NCBI GenBank assembly: GCA_023515745.1
Contig: JALECJ010000256.1
Location: 2,480,001-2,544,000, forward strand
Length of the DNA stretch: 64,000 nt
Source: Amoeboaphelidium protococcarum
Taxonomy: Eukaryota; Aphelidiomycota; Aphelidea
Direction: 5' to 3'
Part shown: positions 36,601 through 47,003 of the stretch, piece after piece
How positions within the stretch are numbered: the stretch's first letter is position 1
Layout: each line of letters starts with the position of its first letter
Notes under the pieces: model-generated
Database searches by the model: none
Told to the model about the DNA's origin: nothing
The model's input: only the letters and a program-made list of their open reading frames with translations
Made by a program: the position numbers and the translations under genes

Positions 36601-39600
36601 ATCATATTGGTGCCCTTGGACAACTCGTAGCCCATATCACCCAAACTATAGACATTCTACTTGGGACACAGAAATGTCGCATATCCCAAAATAATAAATA
36701 ACATCATTCCACTGACAAATAAAATGAGCACATTTATGGCAACTTTCTCACGCCATGCTTGAATAACAGCTGGAGTTTTCATGCGTCCAACCAGACGAAT
36801 CATAAAGGTGGGTATCCACCAGGTGAGCAGAGTCGTGATAAAGAGCCACAACTTTCGCTGTGATGACAACTTGACTTTCTTTTGTTACGCGATAAACTTG
36901 GACTTTTCTAAAGCTAAAAGCTCATAATCCTAGCTTTAGGTGGAGACGTCAACAGAAGCATCGTTCGGATCGTGAAGCTTACTGAAATACTCTCTTTCTC
37001 CCACAAATTGAGTATTCAGCTTATCGAAAACATCATTATCGTCCAACTCGGCCATAATCATAGCCTTCTCCAATGCAAACCATGATCTTTCATTCAGGTA
37101 CAGGTACTTGGCACCATAAGCCACTTTACCGCCGCCTCCACCAGTGATGATCGCGTGGCACTCAACTAAAGCGCGACATTGCTACTGTAATTGTGATTGT
37201 TGCATCTCTACCTTTGACTTTGAAGAAGAGTCTGCCTTCTTGATAGCTTCCAACTTTTACAGAGCATCTGGACGCTTAAGAAGCAGACCATAACGCTATC
37301 GAAAATCTGTATAACCAATCTTATTAGAGTATGTACCAACACCGCTAGCCAATAATAAAGGGATATCCAATCGTCTCATCTATTACAAAACCAACTAGTC
37401 ATTAAGCTTCTTCGACAGAGACTGATTATTGGGATTCACACAATACATAATCCACCAAGATGAAGAAACTTCACTTTGTAAGAGAGACGACATGCATCTC
37501 AAATTTTAAGTTAGCTCAGACACGGCAGTCGTAGTCAAATTGCGCTTACTAACATTATCATCGCTATCTCCAGCACTATACACAACGTCTTTCTTCTCAG
37601 GAGAGTATCTCAACGCCGCACTCAGACGCTTATTCTCGTCTTACACTTTACGCAACGAGGTGACTCTAGATATAGAAGACCCGCGCTTCACCAAGTCCAA
37701 AACTGGATTATCTTAATTCTTTTAAGTAATAGACACTTGATCAATTTTGGCCTCATATACCTCTTCAGCAGCTGCAGCTGACGTCGACAACTACTATTAT
37801 TAATCCTCAACCTGCTTACTTTATAAAAACATCGTTACCAGTAAATTATTAGAGGATTGAGCATAATCAGCAGATCCCACAACAATTCGCTAAAAATCAA
37901 TCATCAGATTGTCAAAACTATCGGATCTATCCACAAACTTGTTCATAAATACAAAATCGCTCGAATCGTATACAACTTTCATTCCACCGTCAACAATACC
38001 ATTCGTACTCTATAAGGTTGCTCCCAACGGAGAACTAAAATGACCGCCGTAATGCTTGATGCCGAAAACATTCCTCTTCTTCATTTACACAAATAGAGAA
38101 GACGAATCTACAACATTTCTCTCCAAAGACCCGTAATCTTTATCATCCTCTTGAACGACCTTTGCAGTTCGCTTATCTTTTAACAAGACTGATTGTTGGA
38201 AATTTTGAGAAATGTCCAAACCAAGTAGTGTAGAGTCATCATTTTCACCACACACAACTGTTGTTGAATCCAACACACCACACAAACTACCGCTTCCGCC
38301 GCACAGAAACTAGCCGACTGATAGCTTAGCAGCCAGAGCACTTTACTAAGCCTACTGTATACCCGGATTTTCAGCGTATGGCTCAGTGTCATGCTTCGCT
38401 TCATTGCAGAGCTAATAAACTTATTACTGTATCCATTGACCAACAGTTTCATTACTAAAATTTGCAGCAAATTGCCAAAATCGATTACCAGTGCCATTTA
38501 TACCATTTCGCCCTGGAACGACATTATGATCCTCAAAGCCAGCAAAGTCAAGAATGCCAATCCAATTTTCAATTACCGAATCATCATTGTCATTTCTGGC
38601 AGAGGCATCAAGTCTTCCATTAACAAAGTTGCTTACAAACTGTACCAACATTGTATACAGTTTAATTGCCAGACTGTCACGCGATAAACGACATTGATCC
38701 AAATTTAGAAAGGAAGCACATGACGTAGTTCCAATAGTGGCTGTTCTTTAAACCAGACACGTCTCCAAAGACAATGAGGAGATACCAAGCAATTATGCGC
38801 ATTTAATCAGAATCTCTTCCGAAGAGACATACACACCCTCAGCCTTCTTAGCTCTATTCTCACCAAACGACAGATTACCAAGAAGCATAATACAACCTAT
38901 CAATTTAAACATCTCATCTTGCAATTTAGCGCCAAATCCGCACAGCGATAGCAGCTTGGGCAAATTCCCATAACTTGGCTGTCCAACAGAGCTATCCACT
39001 TTAGACAAGGAATCTGAAAAGTAGCGAGATCCACTCTTAGACATGTATTCATAAGATGAAATGCTATCCAACAGACACAATCTATCGCGGTCAGCTTTAG
39101 AGAGATTGGTCATACCTTCAAGTAAACCGTAAAAGACATGAAAGTTCTACTCACCTTGAGCAAAACTGTGAGCCTACACAACACGCTACTTTTCCAGCAT
39201 GAAATTCACCAGTTTACCACCAACAATCAATCCACTTTTATTGAACTGGATCTCAATAAAATTATGACATCTAGAACTATTTGCACTGAAATGTGTCCTG
39301 GCCTAAGTAAACTGCTCCAAGAGTAAGATTGCAGCTTGAAGACGCTTACCAAACTTGCCGTAATCAACAGTGCTATCTTATGCGTGAGACTCATCTCCAC
39401 CATAAACAGCCACAGGAAATCTTTGTGATATGCAATCAAGTTGCTCAATAAACCAATGACTCTAAGTAGTCTTTCCACTGCCACTGTTTCCTTTAAGTAT
39501 AACAATCTAGTTCTCCCTTTCCCGGTGCATGTGCAAATAACACCTAGCCGCCATACTAAAGACATGAGCACAAGACTGATCCTAGACCACCACATTACTT

Positions 39601-40244
39601 CTCGGATCTTTCACCATCATTTGTCTCTCCTCTTCAAGTAGAAGCACAAACTCATCATCATCCAACCGAAGTGTGTCACTCACTTGTTAGTTATTGCTCT
39701 ACTTCTTCGCTGCCTTTTTCAACTCCTTTTCCCTCTCCTTCAGTCTAGCTTCGAAATTGTGTGGGTTCAAAGAGATTAGTATATTCTAACCAATGCCAGT
39801 GTACTGTAAACCGTTTCGATAACGAATCTTCAAATTCTCAGTCACTTCATCACCGGATAATGCATGCAGAACTGACTTATCAGACTCCTCCATAGAAGAA
39901 GCACCTTTACCATGTAAAGCATCGCCCATCTGCGACATGTCACTGACACCAAACTTCTTCTGCTAGAACGGCTTCCAGACAGTTGCATCTTTCTCTTACT
40001 GCTTCTAAAACTCTGTCTAGTTATTACCATGCATAATTACGTTATTACTATCAGATGAAATGCCAATATTTCCAGTAAGTTGTTGTTGATGATGGAAATT
40101 AGTCATAAGGCGAGTTTGTAATAAAAGGAGAAGAACAAGAGGGATCAAACAATGAGAAATCTTGAAACATTTTTTGGAGTTGAAACGAGATTTCTTGGGG
40201 AAATTCGATCGTGAAGTTTCTGGTCTGGATGGCCTGGATGGCAT
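33621..40244 (-). CDS. Myosin-chitin synthase fusion (class V/VII-type CHS, class XVII myosin)
   Basis: A single intronless frame of 2207 codons. The myosin motor contains the actin-myosin start [21 protein letters not shown]-loop [11 protein letters not shown] near residue 252, switch I NSSR and switch II LDFAGFE, so it is probably an active ATPase. Then come membrane segments around [14 protein letters not shown] (about 1138), a cytochrome b5-like patch ([10 protein letters not shown], about 1210) and the GT2 chitin synthase core. That core has DGFVKGSG (about 1476), [12 protein letters not shown] (about 1617), [10 protein letters not shown] (about 1735) and [12 protein letters not shown] (about 1771). 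Further spans and a DEK_C domain (about 2105-2180) end the protein. It polymerises GlcNAc into chitin at the plasma membrane. An alternative start is the ATG near 40104, which would drop an odd hydrophobic N-terminal stretch. Confidence 0.95.
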
Positions 40245-40554
40245 ATGATGTCTACAGTAAGTTCATTGACGCTTGAAGAGAATAATGCTTTTCTCTCTGT
40301 ATCATTCCTTATTGCACTGACGGCCGTTTATGAACATAGAAACAGCGCTTTAAAAGATTTTATGCCAATAGGGCGAAAGCTGTATTTTTATACTTCTTCA
40401 TCTCAGACTGGATTAACCATTGTAAAAACGCTGGTAGATTACCATTTGACAACGAATCTTAATAATAAATTTAAAGGGGAAATTCCTTTAAAACCTATGC
40501 TGCCATCTCCCGGAATATCTCAATGCGATGAAGTTAATCAATACATTTATAATT
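40245..40554. other. Spacer upstream of myosin-chitin synthase
   Basis: A 310-bp interval that should hold the promoter of the chitin synthase gene and the 3' flank of the coiled-coil gene. A plus-strand frame of about 110 codons crosses it without recognisable features and is not called. Confidence 0.35.
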
Positions 40555-41200
40555 TCATTTAAACAATCTCATGTAACCGAGAATGACCAAGCCAACGGTA
40601 CTCGCGGTCGTCAAAAGTGTTCGCATAGTATCAAACTAAACATTACCAATGCTGGCCCTTATCTGAGACGTTTCCTATTGAATCTTGGCATCCGCTTCGT
40701 TCAATTTGTGTAAAAGTTCAGAGTGATCATCAAATATCTTGCCCCGCTCCAAGTTCAAATCCAGCCGTGTACTGCTGTATAATCGATTCAGATCTTCCCT
40801 CACTTTCTGATTCAACTTCTCAATCTCTGATGCTAATTAATCGTTCTCAGCCTTCAAGCTGACAAAATCGCTCCTCTCCAACATTTACAAATCTGCTCGT
40901 AGTTGAGCAAAGTCGATCCTATGACTAGATTCCAACTACCATTAAGTGATATAGTGACGATTGAAGATTTTCTTGATATGCTGTCATGAATAGAGCAACT
41001 TACCTATGACACGGATTATCGTTGCACCGAGTCTTTACTGATGTCATCGATGCTACATCAAAATTAGAGTATGATAAGCATTTACGATTATATATGCGAG
41101 TGAATACTTTAAGAATCTCACGTTGATTATAGCACTTCCGAAACAACCTGAAGTATTGCTTCACTTTACTGAGCATTAAAACCTTCCTATTACAAAGCAT
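40555..41200 (-). CDS. CCDC90/MCUR1/Fmp32 family mitochondrial coiled-coil protein (DUF1640)
   Basis: Two exons (41004-41200 and 40555-40918; intron 40919-41003, GTAAGT...CATAG) give 186 residues. The conserved part is LRADLQMLERSDFVSLKAEN, then a coiled coil with DLNRLYSSTRLDLNLERGK, and a single C-terminal membrane helix (TTASTVGLVILGYM). This order (head, long coiled coil, terminal anchor) is that of CCDC90A/B and yeast Fmp32 in the inner mitochondrial membrane, involved in uniporter or cytochrome oxidase assembly depending on the paralogue. The N-terminal 65 residues are basic and could include a presequence. They do not show the usual head-domain motif well, so an exon in this part may be missed or divergent. 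Confidence 0.8.
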
Positions 41201-41537
41201 TCACAAACTTATAGCTATCAAATGTATTTCTGCTAGAGATTAATCTTTTACTTTATAAACTAGCAACTGATAATCTAGATTAGTGCATTCCAAGAGTAAT
41301 TGTAGAACGCAATGGGCATAGAACTCTCTTCATAGTGTAGAACTTTATTGGAATGCTTGTTACTCGCTGGGAGGAAAGAGAGAGAGAGAAAAAGAGAGAA
41401 TGTTTCAATCTGATCTGGGCTATTTATATACCACCACCAGCAATGAGCATTAATCCAGTGATTACAATGGCCATTTTATTCCAATTATTTTCTTTAACTA
41501 TTTTGAGTGTAAAGCACAGGATACTATCAGTTTAGAA
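41201..41537. promoter_or_regulatory. Divergent promoter region with a GA-rich tract
   Basis: A 337-bp interval between the coiled-coil gene and SPAG6. It contains a purine tract of (GA)n type with AAAAAG interruptions at about 41372-41400. No coding sequence is seen. Confidence 0.35.
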
Positions 41538-43685
41538 ATGAATTCAAACCAACCTGGTGAAAGCAAGACGCTGAGAAGGCTGTAAACTAGCAGCGGTGCC
41601 GGCAAGATACTTACGCAGTGTATTGAAAGGTTTCAGGCGGAAAAGTTGCAATTTATTTAGACTATTGGCAAAGTTTCGCAATCTAAAGAGAATTTACAGT
41701 GTATCATCTAGTTGAATGTATTACCTATTGTTATTGAATTCGCGCGCTAGTTGGATGATGAGCGAGTGCGGGAATTATCGCTGGCAATCGTGGCCCGTCT
41801 CGCCACCTATGATAAGGATGTCGTGGGTAGAATTGTCCATGATGGGCTTCTGTAGAGCGTCATTGTTCACTGGCAAAGTTCATCTCTGTAAATGAAGCGT
41901 CAATGTCTGAATTTGATTTCGATAGTGCTCAAAACTGCTGATCCTGTTCAATTAAAGCTGGCTATTGATGTTCGCCACTTGATCAGCTTGTCGATTAATG
42001 TACTGTAGAATGGAGAAGAGTCTCATGATAATGTATTGAAAGAGCTATGTTGCAACATCATACGGTTGGTGGTGAGGATTTGTGATGATTGTCCACAGAA
42101 TCTGTTACAACACTCGAGCATCTCATCTGTTACAGCACTGGTCAATCACAAAGATTTGAGTGTGAAGCGCTGTGCTTTATCCACCGTCATTGAGATTGCT
42201 AAAAAGTCACAAGATGGAGCTAAAGCTGTGTCCAAGAATGTGAATATCGAAAAGATGTCTAAACTGTTGCATGTACATGATGGAAAATTGTTGGTAAACG
42301 ATGCGCAACTCCAGGATAGTGTAATGCAACTATTGTCAGAGTTGGCGCGTTAATCTGCAGATATGGCCGCGCAGATTTGTAGCCAGTAGATTCTGCCTGC
42401 TCTTGATATCCATATGTTTGCCGCTGAAGATAACTTTTAGCTTGCATATACCGCCTCTTATTTACTGTACTAATGCGTAAAGTAGATACCAGCTTATGCA
42501 GAAATTGTGATGAGAAACATCGGCGTATAGAGTATATCTGAGTTTGTGGCTGAGAACTTCAAGACTAAGGATGTAAGCTTTGCTGTATTATCGCTTGGTC
42601 ATATTTGTTAACAATGTCCTAGTGCCACGGTTAGATTGGTGAAATATGATGTATGCACTCTATTTAGTGATATGATTGCGCACTATGACAGGGTGTAAGA
42701 TTCTGAAGCGCAGACTAATCTCTCTTATCTTTTGTGGGTGATCTCCGTTTTGGTGAAAGATAAAGAATCTATTGCAAAGGCTTTCACAGGTGCAGGATTC
42801 ATTAGTATTCTATTGAATATGGTAAAGAGGAGAGGCATTCAAGGTAACCGTAGAAACTCTACTGGCCAAGATAACGCGTAAAAGACATCTGGCGAAGTTT
42901 TGAAAAATCTGTACTATGTTATCAAGCTGCTGGTCTAGTTTTGTGATGACGCCTCTTTACTTACGGATTTGTTAAAATCTGGCAACATAAAGCTCTAGTA
43001 CTTCTCCGTAATCAAGTTGGCATCGATACTGTAAAATAATGCAGCTGCAAGAAAGCCATTTATTAAAGCTTATGGACTTGAGGAAGTTGAAAAATTGTAC
43101 AAACAGTTGAAACTTGACGCGTCACTTGACGCACTTAATTAGGACCTAACAGATGATGGTGCTAGTAATGAAACTTTGGAAAATTAGATTGGAATGCGGT
43201 AGAAAATGCTAATTGCAGTTACTAACATTATTCGCTGTTTCCCTGAAGAAGTCATCAATTACTATGATCCTAATTATGCAGATATTCTCGCAGAGAAAGT
43301 GGCCAATATCGATATGGCAAAAGATAGTGCACCTGGTAAATAGTCATCATCCAATAAAAAGAGAGGTCCTGTCTATCACTAAAACAAGTCGCGATCAGTG
43401 AGTCAAAGCGTAAATTAGTAAAATAAGTCAATCGCAGTTCTGCGTAAACAGTCGCTACCTATTCAGGCCAAAATACCCAATTACATGCTTGGAACAAAGG
43501 CAAGCGAGAATAGGAAATTAAAGTCACCCTCGTCTCCAATCGGTTCGCCCGAAATAACGAGTGATGACAGAGGATCTCCCCTGCATTAAGACATTGCTTC
43601 TTCCCCAACCGCCGCAAGTCCGTCATCTGTACCAACAACTCACAAAAAATCTGTGGCATTTGAAATATTCAATGATGAAAGATGA
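41538..43685 (+). CDS. SPAG6: SPAG6/PF16-like armadillo-repeat protein of the axoneme central pair
   Basis: A 715-codon intronless frame. It starts with a coil like that of SPAG6 (LTQCIERFQAEKLQFIQTIG), followed by about eight armadillo repeats, for example DDERVRELSLAIVARLATYD and LSVKRCALSTVIEIAKKS. The family-specific end is recognisable in TNIIRCFPEEVINYYDPNYA. After it comes a Ser/Lys/Pro-rich extension of about 160 residues not found in human SPAG6 (about 509 residues). SPAG6/PF16 stabilises the C1 microtubule of the central pair and is needed for ciliary beating. The repeats are quite divergent, so function could have shifted. No other ciliary gene is in the window. Confidence 0.82.
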
Positions 43686-43913
43686 TGATTTAGAATATGC
43701 AATTCTGAAATATTATTGTAGCATTTTCCACTCAGAATTATATCTATTGGACGCGTTTGCTGTTGCCTTTGTCCGTTTGAGGCAGCGATCAAGTGAGCGA
43801 CAGTTTCATTTCATCTCGCAGGCTTCTTCTACAAATATCATCACATATACCGCACCTTACTCGGTCTTATATTACTGAAAACCGCTTTTAGATTTTATTT
43901 TGATAGACTAATA

Positions 43914-45266
43914 ATGAGGAAAACCAAGATTTTTACAGGGACTTCCCATACGGAACTTTCGAATAAAATTGTGGAACGGTAAGACTCCCGACTGTATATG
44001 TGATATGATCCATCTTACAACTTGACTCAACTTCTTGCGATTACCGTAAGGGTGTTATGTAGACTTGGAATGTCAGCTTCCACAGTATCAATTTAGCAAT
44101 ATGCGAACCACGAGTTGTCTTTGCATCTGGGCGTCAGCGTCCGCGGTGATGATGTCTTCCTTATCCAGTCCGGTTCTGACAGCATCAATGACCATCTGAT
44201 GGAATTGCTCATTATGATACACGCCTGCAAGATTGCGAGTGCTCGGCGAATCACGGCGGTCATTCCGTACTTTCCCTATGGCAAGTGGAGTAAGAAGAAG
44301 AAGATTAGAGGGAGTATCACGGCCAAGTTAGTGGCTAATATGCTGTCCGTCTCCGGTGTGGATCATGTTATCACCATGGACTTGCATAGTTCTCAGATTC
44401 AGGGATTTTTCAAGTCTCCGGTTGATAATTTATTCGGTGAGCCATCTATTGCCAAGTTTATAAAGGAGCGAATTCCAGAATATCAGAATGGTGTTGTTGT
44501 TAGTAAAAACTCTGGCGCTGTGAAGAGAGTCACCTCAATGGCTGACCGTCTTCAGTTGGAATTTGCTCTCATTCATAAAGATTCCACCGCTGCTGCTGCT
44601 GCATCTCAGAGTCAATAAGTGCCGTAGTAGATGGCTAATAACACCGCTTCTGCATTGCCGGCTGAGCATAAGTAACTGCTGCATGTTAGTAATTTGTAGT
44701 CAATGTCCACAAGTACTTCGATGGATTCTCTATTGACTGATGCATCACTGTTGCCTGGTAGAATGTAGATTAACAATCCCCTGGTGATGATGACTTAAAG
44801 CAATTACTCATCAAATTTTCATTATGATGTAGATGATGATGATGTTGAGGCGAATGATGCTGAAGAAGATGAAGATGGTGGTGGATTAGGTAGTAGTGGT
44901 GGCATTTACTGCTTGACACTTGTGGGTGATGTGAAGGATAAAATTGCGTTCATTCTAGATGATATGATTGATGGTACCAGATCTTTCATAGATGCAGCCA
45001 CATTCCTCATGGACAAGTGTGGTGCAAGGAAAGTGTATATAGTGGCTACTCACGCTATTCTTAGTGGGCGTGCATTGTATGAAATTGAGGTGTGTCCCAG
45101 TATCGCCGGTATCATTGTCACCAATACGTATCCTATCGGTGATCACAAGCAGAGACTGACCAAGAAGTTGCACATCATTGATATTAGTGGAGTCTTGGCT
45201 GAAGCTATACGCCGTACAAGAAATGGTGAATCTATTTCATATCTATTTGATGCTACGGTTTAGTGA
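43914..45266 (+). CDS. PRPP synthetase-associated protein-like (regulatory PRPS homologue)
   Basis: Two exons (43914-43978 and 44063-45266; intron 43979-44062, GTAAGA...TGTAG) give 422 residues. The protein has the PRPS double fold: [47 protein letters not shown] and a second half with [17 protein letters not shown] and [17 protein letters not shown]. The catalytic ATP-loop RQD is replaced by KWS, and the PRPP loop TGGT-type sequence is DGTRSF, as in PRPSAP proteins, which bind and restrain the catalytic subunits. An insertion of about 110 residues (Gln/Ser-rich then acidic, about 44600-44900) separates the halves, at the place where PRPSAP and fungal Prs1/Prs5 have inserts. The catalytic PRPS is elsewhere. 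Confidence 0.85.
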
Positions 45267-45385
45267 TTATTACATCAAGTTTTAGTGTCATGTGTTGTGT
45301 GACCGATATAGGATGCAGTCTTTATTCGCAGCGTAAAAGTAATGATACATAAGCCAAATAGTATACATTGAATTTTGTACAATAA

Positions 45386-46072
45386 TCACTTCTTGTGGAG
45401 TCGCTTGTGTTCGTGTGGAAGAACAACCTTCTTCTATTACCACAATCCTATTCGCTTCTATTTAGCTTTAAGTTCGCAGGCCTCCAGAGCATCTTATATG
45501 CCGTCATACTCTGCGCCTGCTTGTCGATATACAACAGCCCATCCGTTCTTGACCATTTCGAGACTGATATTCCGTCTAAACCCAAAATTTATACCCAATA
45601 CAGTCCATGGCCGGTACAATATGGTGCCCACAATTCGTCCATACTGATCGCGCCTGAGCAATCTAACTCTTACCGTCCGACCGGCGGGCAGTGTATTTGT
45701 GAGCCAGAGTTTTGCCTCTTCATTGAATTTTTGTGCAGGCATACCAAAGTGAGCACCTTCCGGAGCATCGATACCCATCAGGCGCACATTCAGAGTGTCT
45801 GGTTTTACCTGTGCGCCGTACATCAACGTTCTTAATCTAGCCGATGGAGATAGATGTTCAACGCGAACGTTATCGCTATCATTAACCTTCACCACCCGGG
45901 CGCGTATCCATTGCTGAGCCAGAATAGCATCTTGAGGAACGTGCTAACTAGATTTGTATTGTCGCAGTGTCTATTGCATCGCGTGAAGTCCATACCCAGC
46001 ACTGACACAACAAGCATGGCTTATCACAAGTAGACTGGGGTATTCATGAAGTAAATTCAATGCAATATTCAT
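45386..46072 (-). CDS. Membrane-anchored staphylococcal nuclease-like protein (Lcl3/C3orf33 type)
   Basis: A 228-codon frame. A moderately hydrophobic N-terminal segment (about residues 10-30) may anchor it. The SNase domain contains VRLMGIDAPEG, FNEEAKLWL and RRDQYGRIVGT, so the Arg, Asp, Glu and second Arg used for phosphodiester cleavage are all present. A basic tail (HEHKRLHKK) ends the protein. Fungal Lcl3 and animal C3orf33 share this layout and locate to mitochondria or membranes; activity is likely but unproven. It is divergent with the TFIIA gamma gene, with 158 bp between the start codons. Confidence 0.85.
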
Positions 46073-46230
46073 CACCTTTGAATCAATAACTAATGTTATG
46101 TAGATCTTAAAAGATTGCGACAAGGTGAGCTGTTGGATCAGTAACAAAAACTTAACTAAATCTTTTCTTTCCTACTTAACACGTTCGGCCATCTTTGCTA
46201 TTAGAAATTGAATTCGATATACTATTAAAG

Positions 46231-46638
46231 ATGAGCTAGTAGTAGTAAAACCCATAGGGAGCACAGCTTGGATAATAACCTTAGTCATAGTTAGTGTATG
46301 AATTGTATAGACATACCTCGGTCGGCGTGTCGCTGACAGATGCACTCGATGAGCTGATCAGATCGCAATAGATCACCCCACTGCTGGCAAGAAAAATTAT
46401 GATGTAATTCGACAAGAGTATGACGGAAGCACTGGCAACGAAAACATGTAACAAGATTAATCTCAAACAGGGCTAGATGGACAATTATAATTACTTGGAC
46501 GATGTGTGGACATTCGAATTGAGTAAACCCGCGTTTAAAGTTCTCTTTGATAAACGGCCCGATGGAGTTGTCGAAGCTGCCGGTCCCGTTAAATTGATCG
46601 CGTGTAATTCAAAACGTTCCAACGATGGTTAAAAATGA
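46231..46638 (+). CDS. TOA2: Transcription initiation factor IIA gamma subunit
   Basis: A 135-codon frame with five glutamines right after MS encoded largely by TAG/TAA. YELYRHTSVGVSLTDALDEL and IRSQQITPLLARKIMMQFDK form the N-terminal helical bundle. YLDDVWTFELSKPAFKV is the C-terminal beta barrel strand pair, and LIACNSKRSND matches the conserved end. Length and order match TFIIA gamma/Toa2 (about 110-122 residues elsewhere). The protein pairs with the TFIIA alpha-beta subunit to stabilise TBP on the TATA box. The early Gln codons would end the gene after two residues under the standard code. Confidence 0.93.
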
Positions 46639-47003
46639 CACTATTATAATAGAATTTGTATCTTGTTATGTCTACTCATGACTTTTAACTGATCTGTGTT
46701 GTTTTAATCGTTTTCCACCTATAATATTATTGACCATCTATCGCGACGCAAGATTTTCAGACTCTACCATTCCACTGCGATGAGCAGCATTGATATTATC
46801 TGGTCAACATAGTTTATTTAAAACAACCATCTGATAATCTTCTACTTACTCTTTTAGAGAAAGCTCAAACTCAGACGAGACGAACGTGATTTGTCAGATT
46901 TCAGCTGAGGTAATTGAATGAATGAAGGCTCAGCCACACACACACACCCGAAAGGTTTTTCTGATCTAACACAGCTATTAGCACATTGGGGAATAATATA
47001 ATA
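46639..47003. other. Intergenic interval before the carboxylesterase
   Basis: A 365-bp interval with A/T-rich sequence and a short (CA)n run near 46930-46945. No gene is supported; it presumably includes the esterase promoter. Confidence 0.35.

Noticed and set aside
40245-40586. Plus-strand ORF starting MMSTVSS
   Set aside because: Fills the spacer upstream of the chitin synthase gene and runs into the antisense of the coiled-coil gene; no motif.
43561-43878. 105-codon plus-strand ORF
   Set aside because: Overlaps the SPAG6 3' end in another frame.
46281-46466. Minus-strand ORF with a hydrophobic start
   Set aside because: It is the antisense shadow of TFIIA gamma, which matches its family over its full length.
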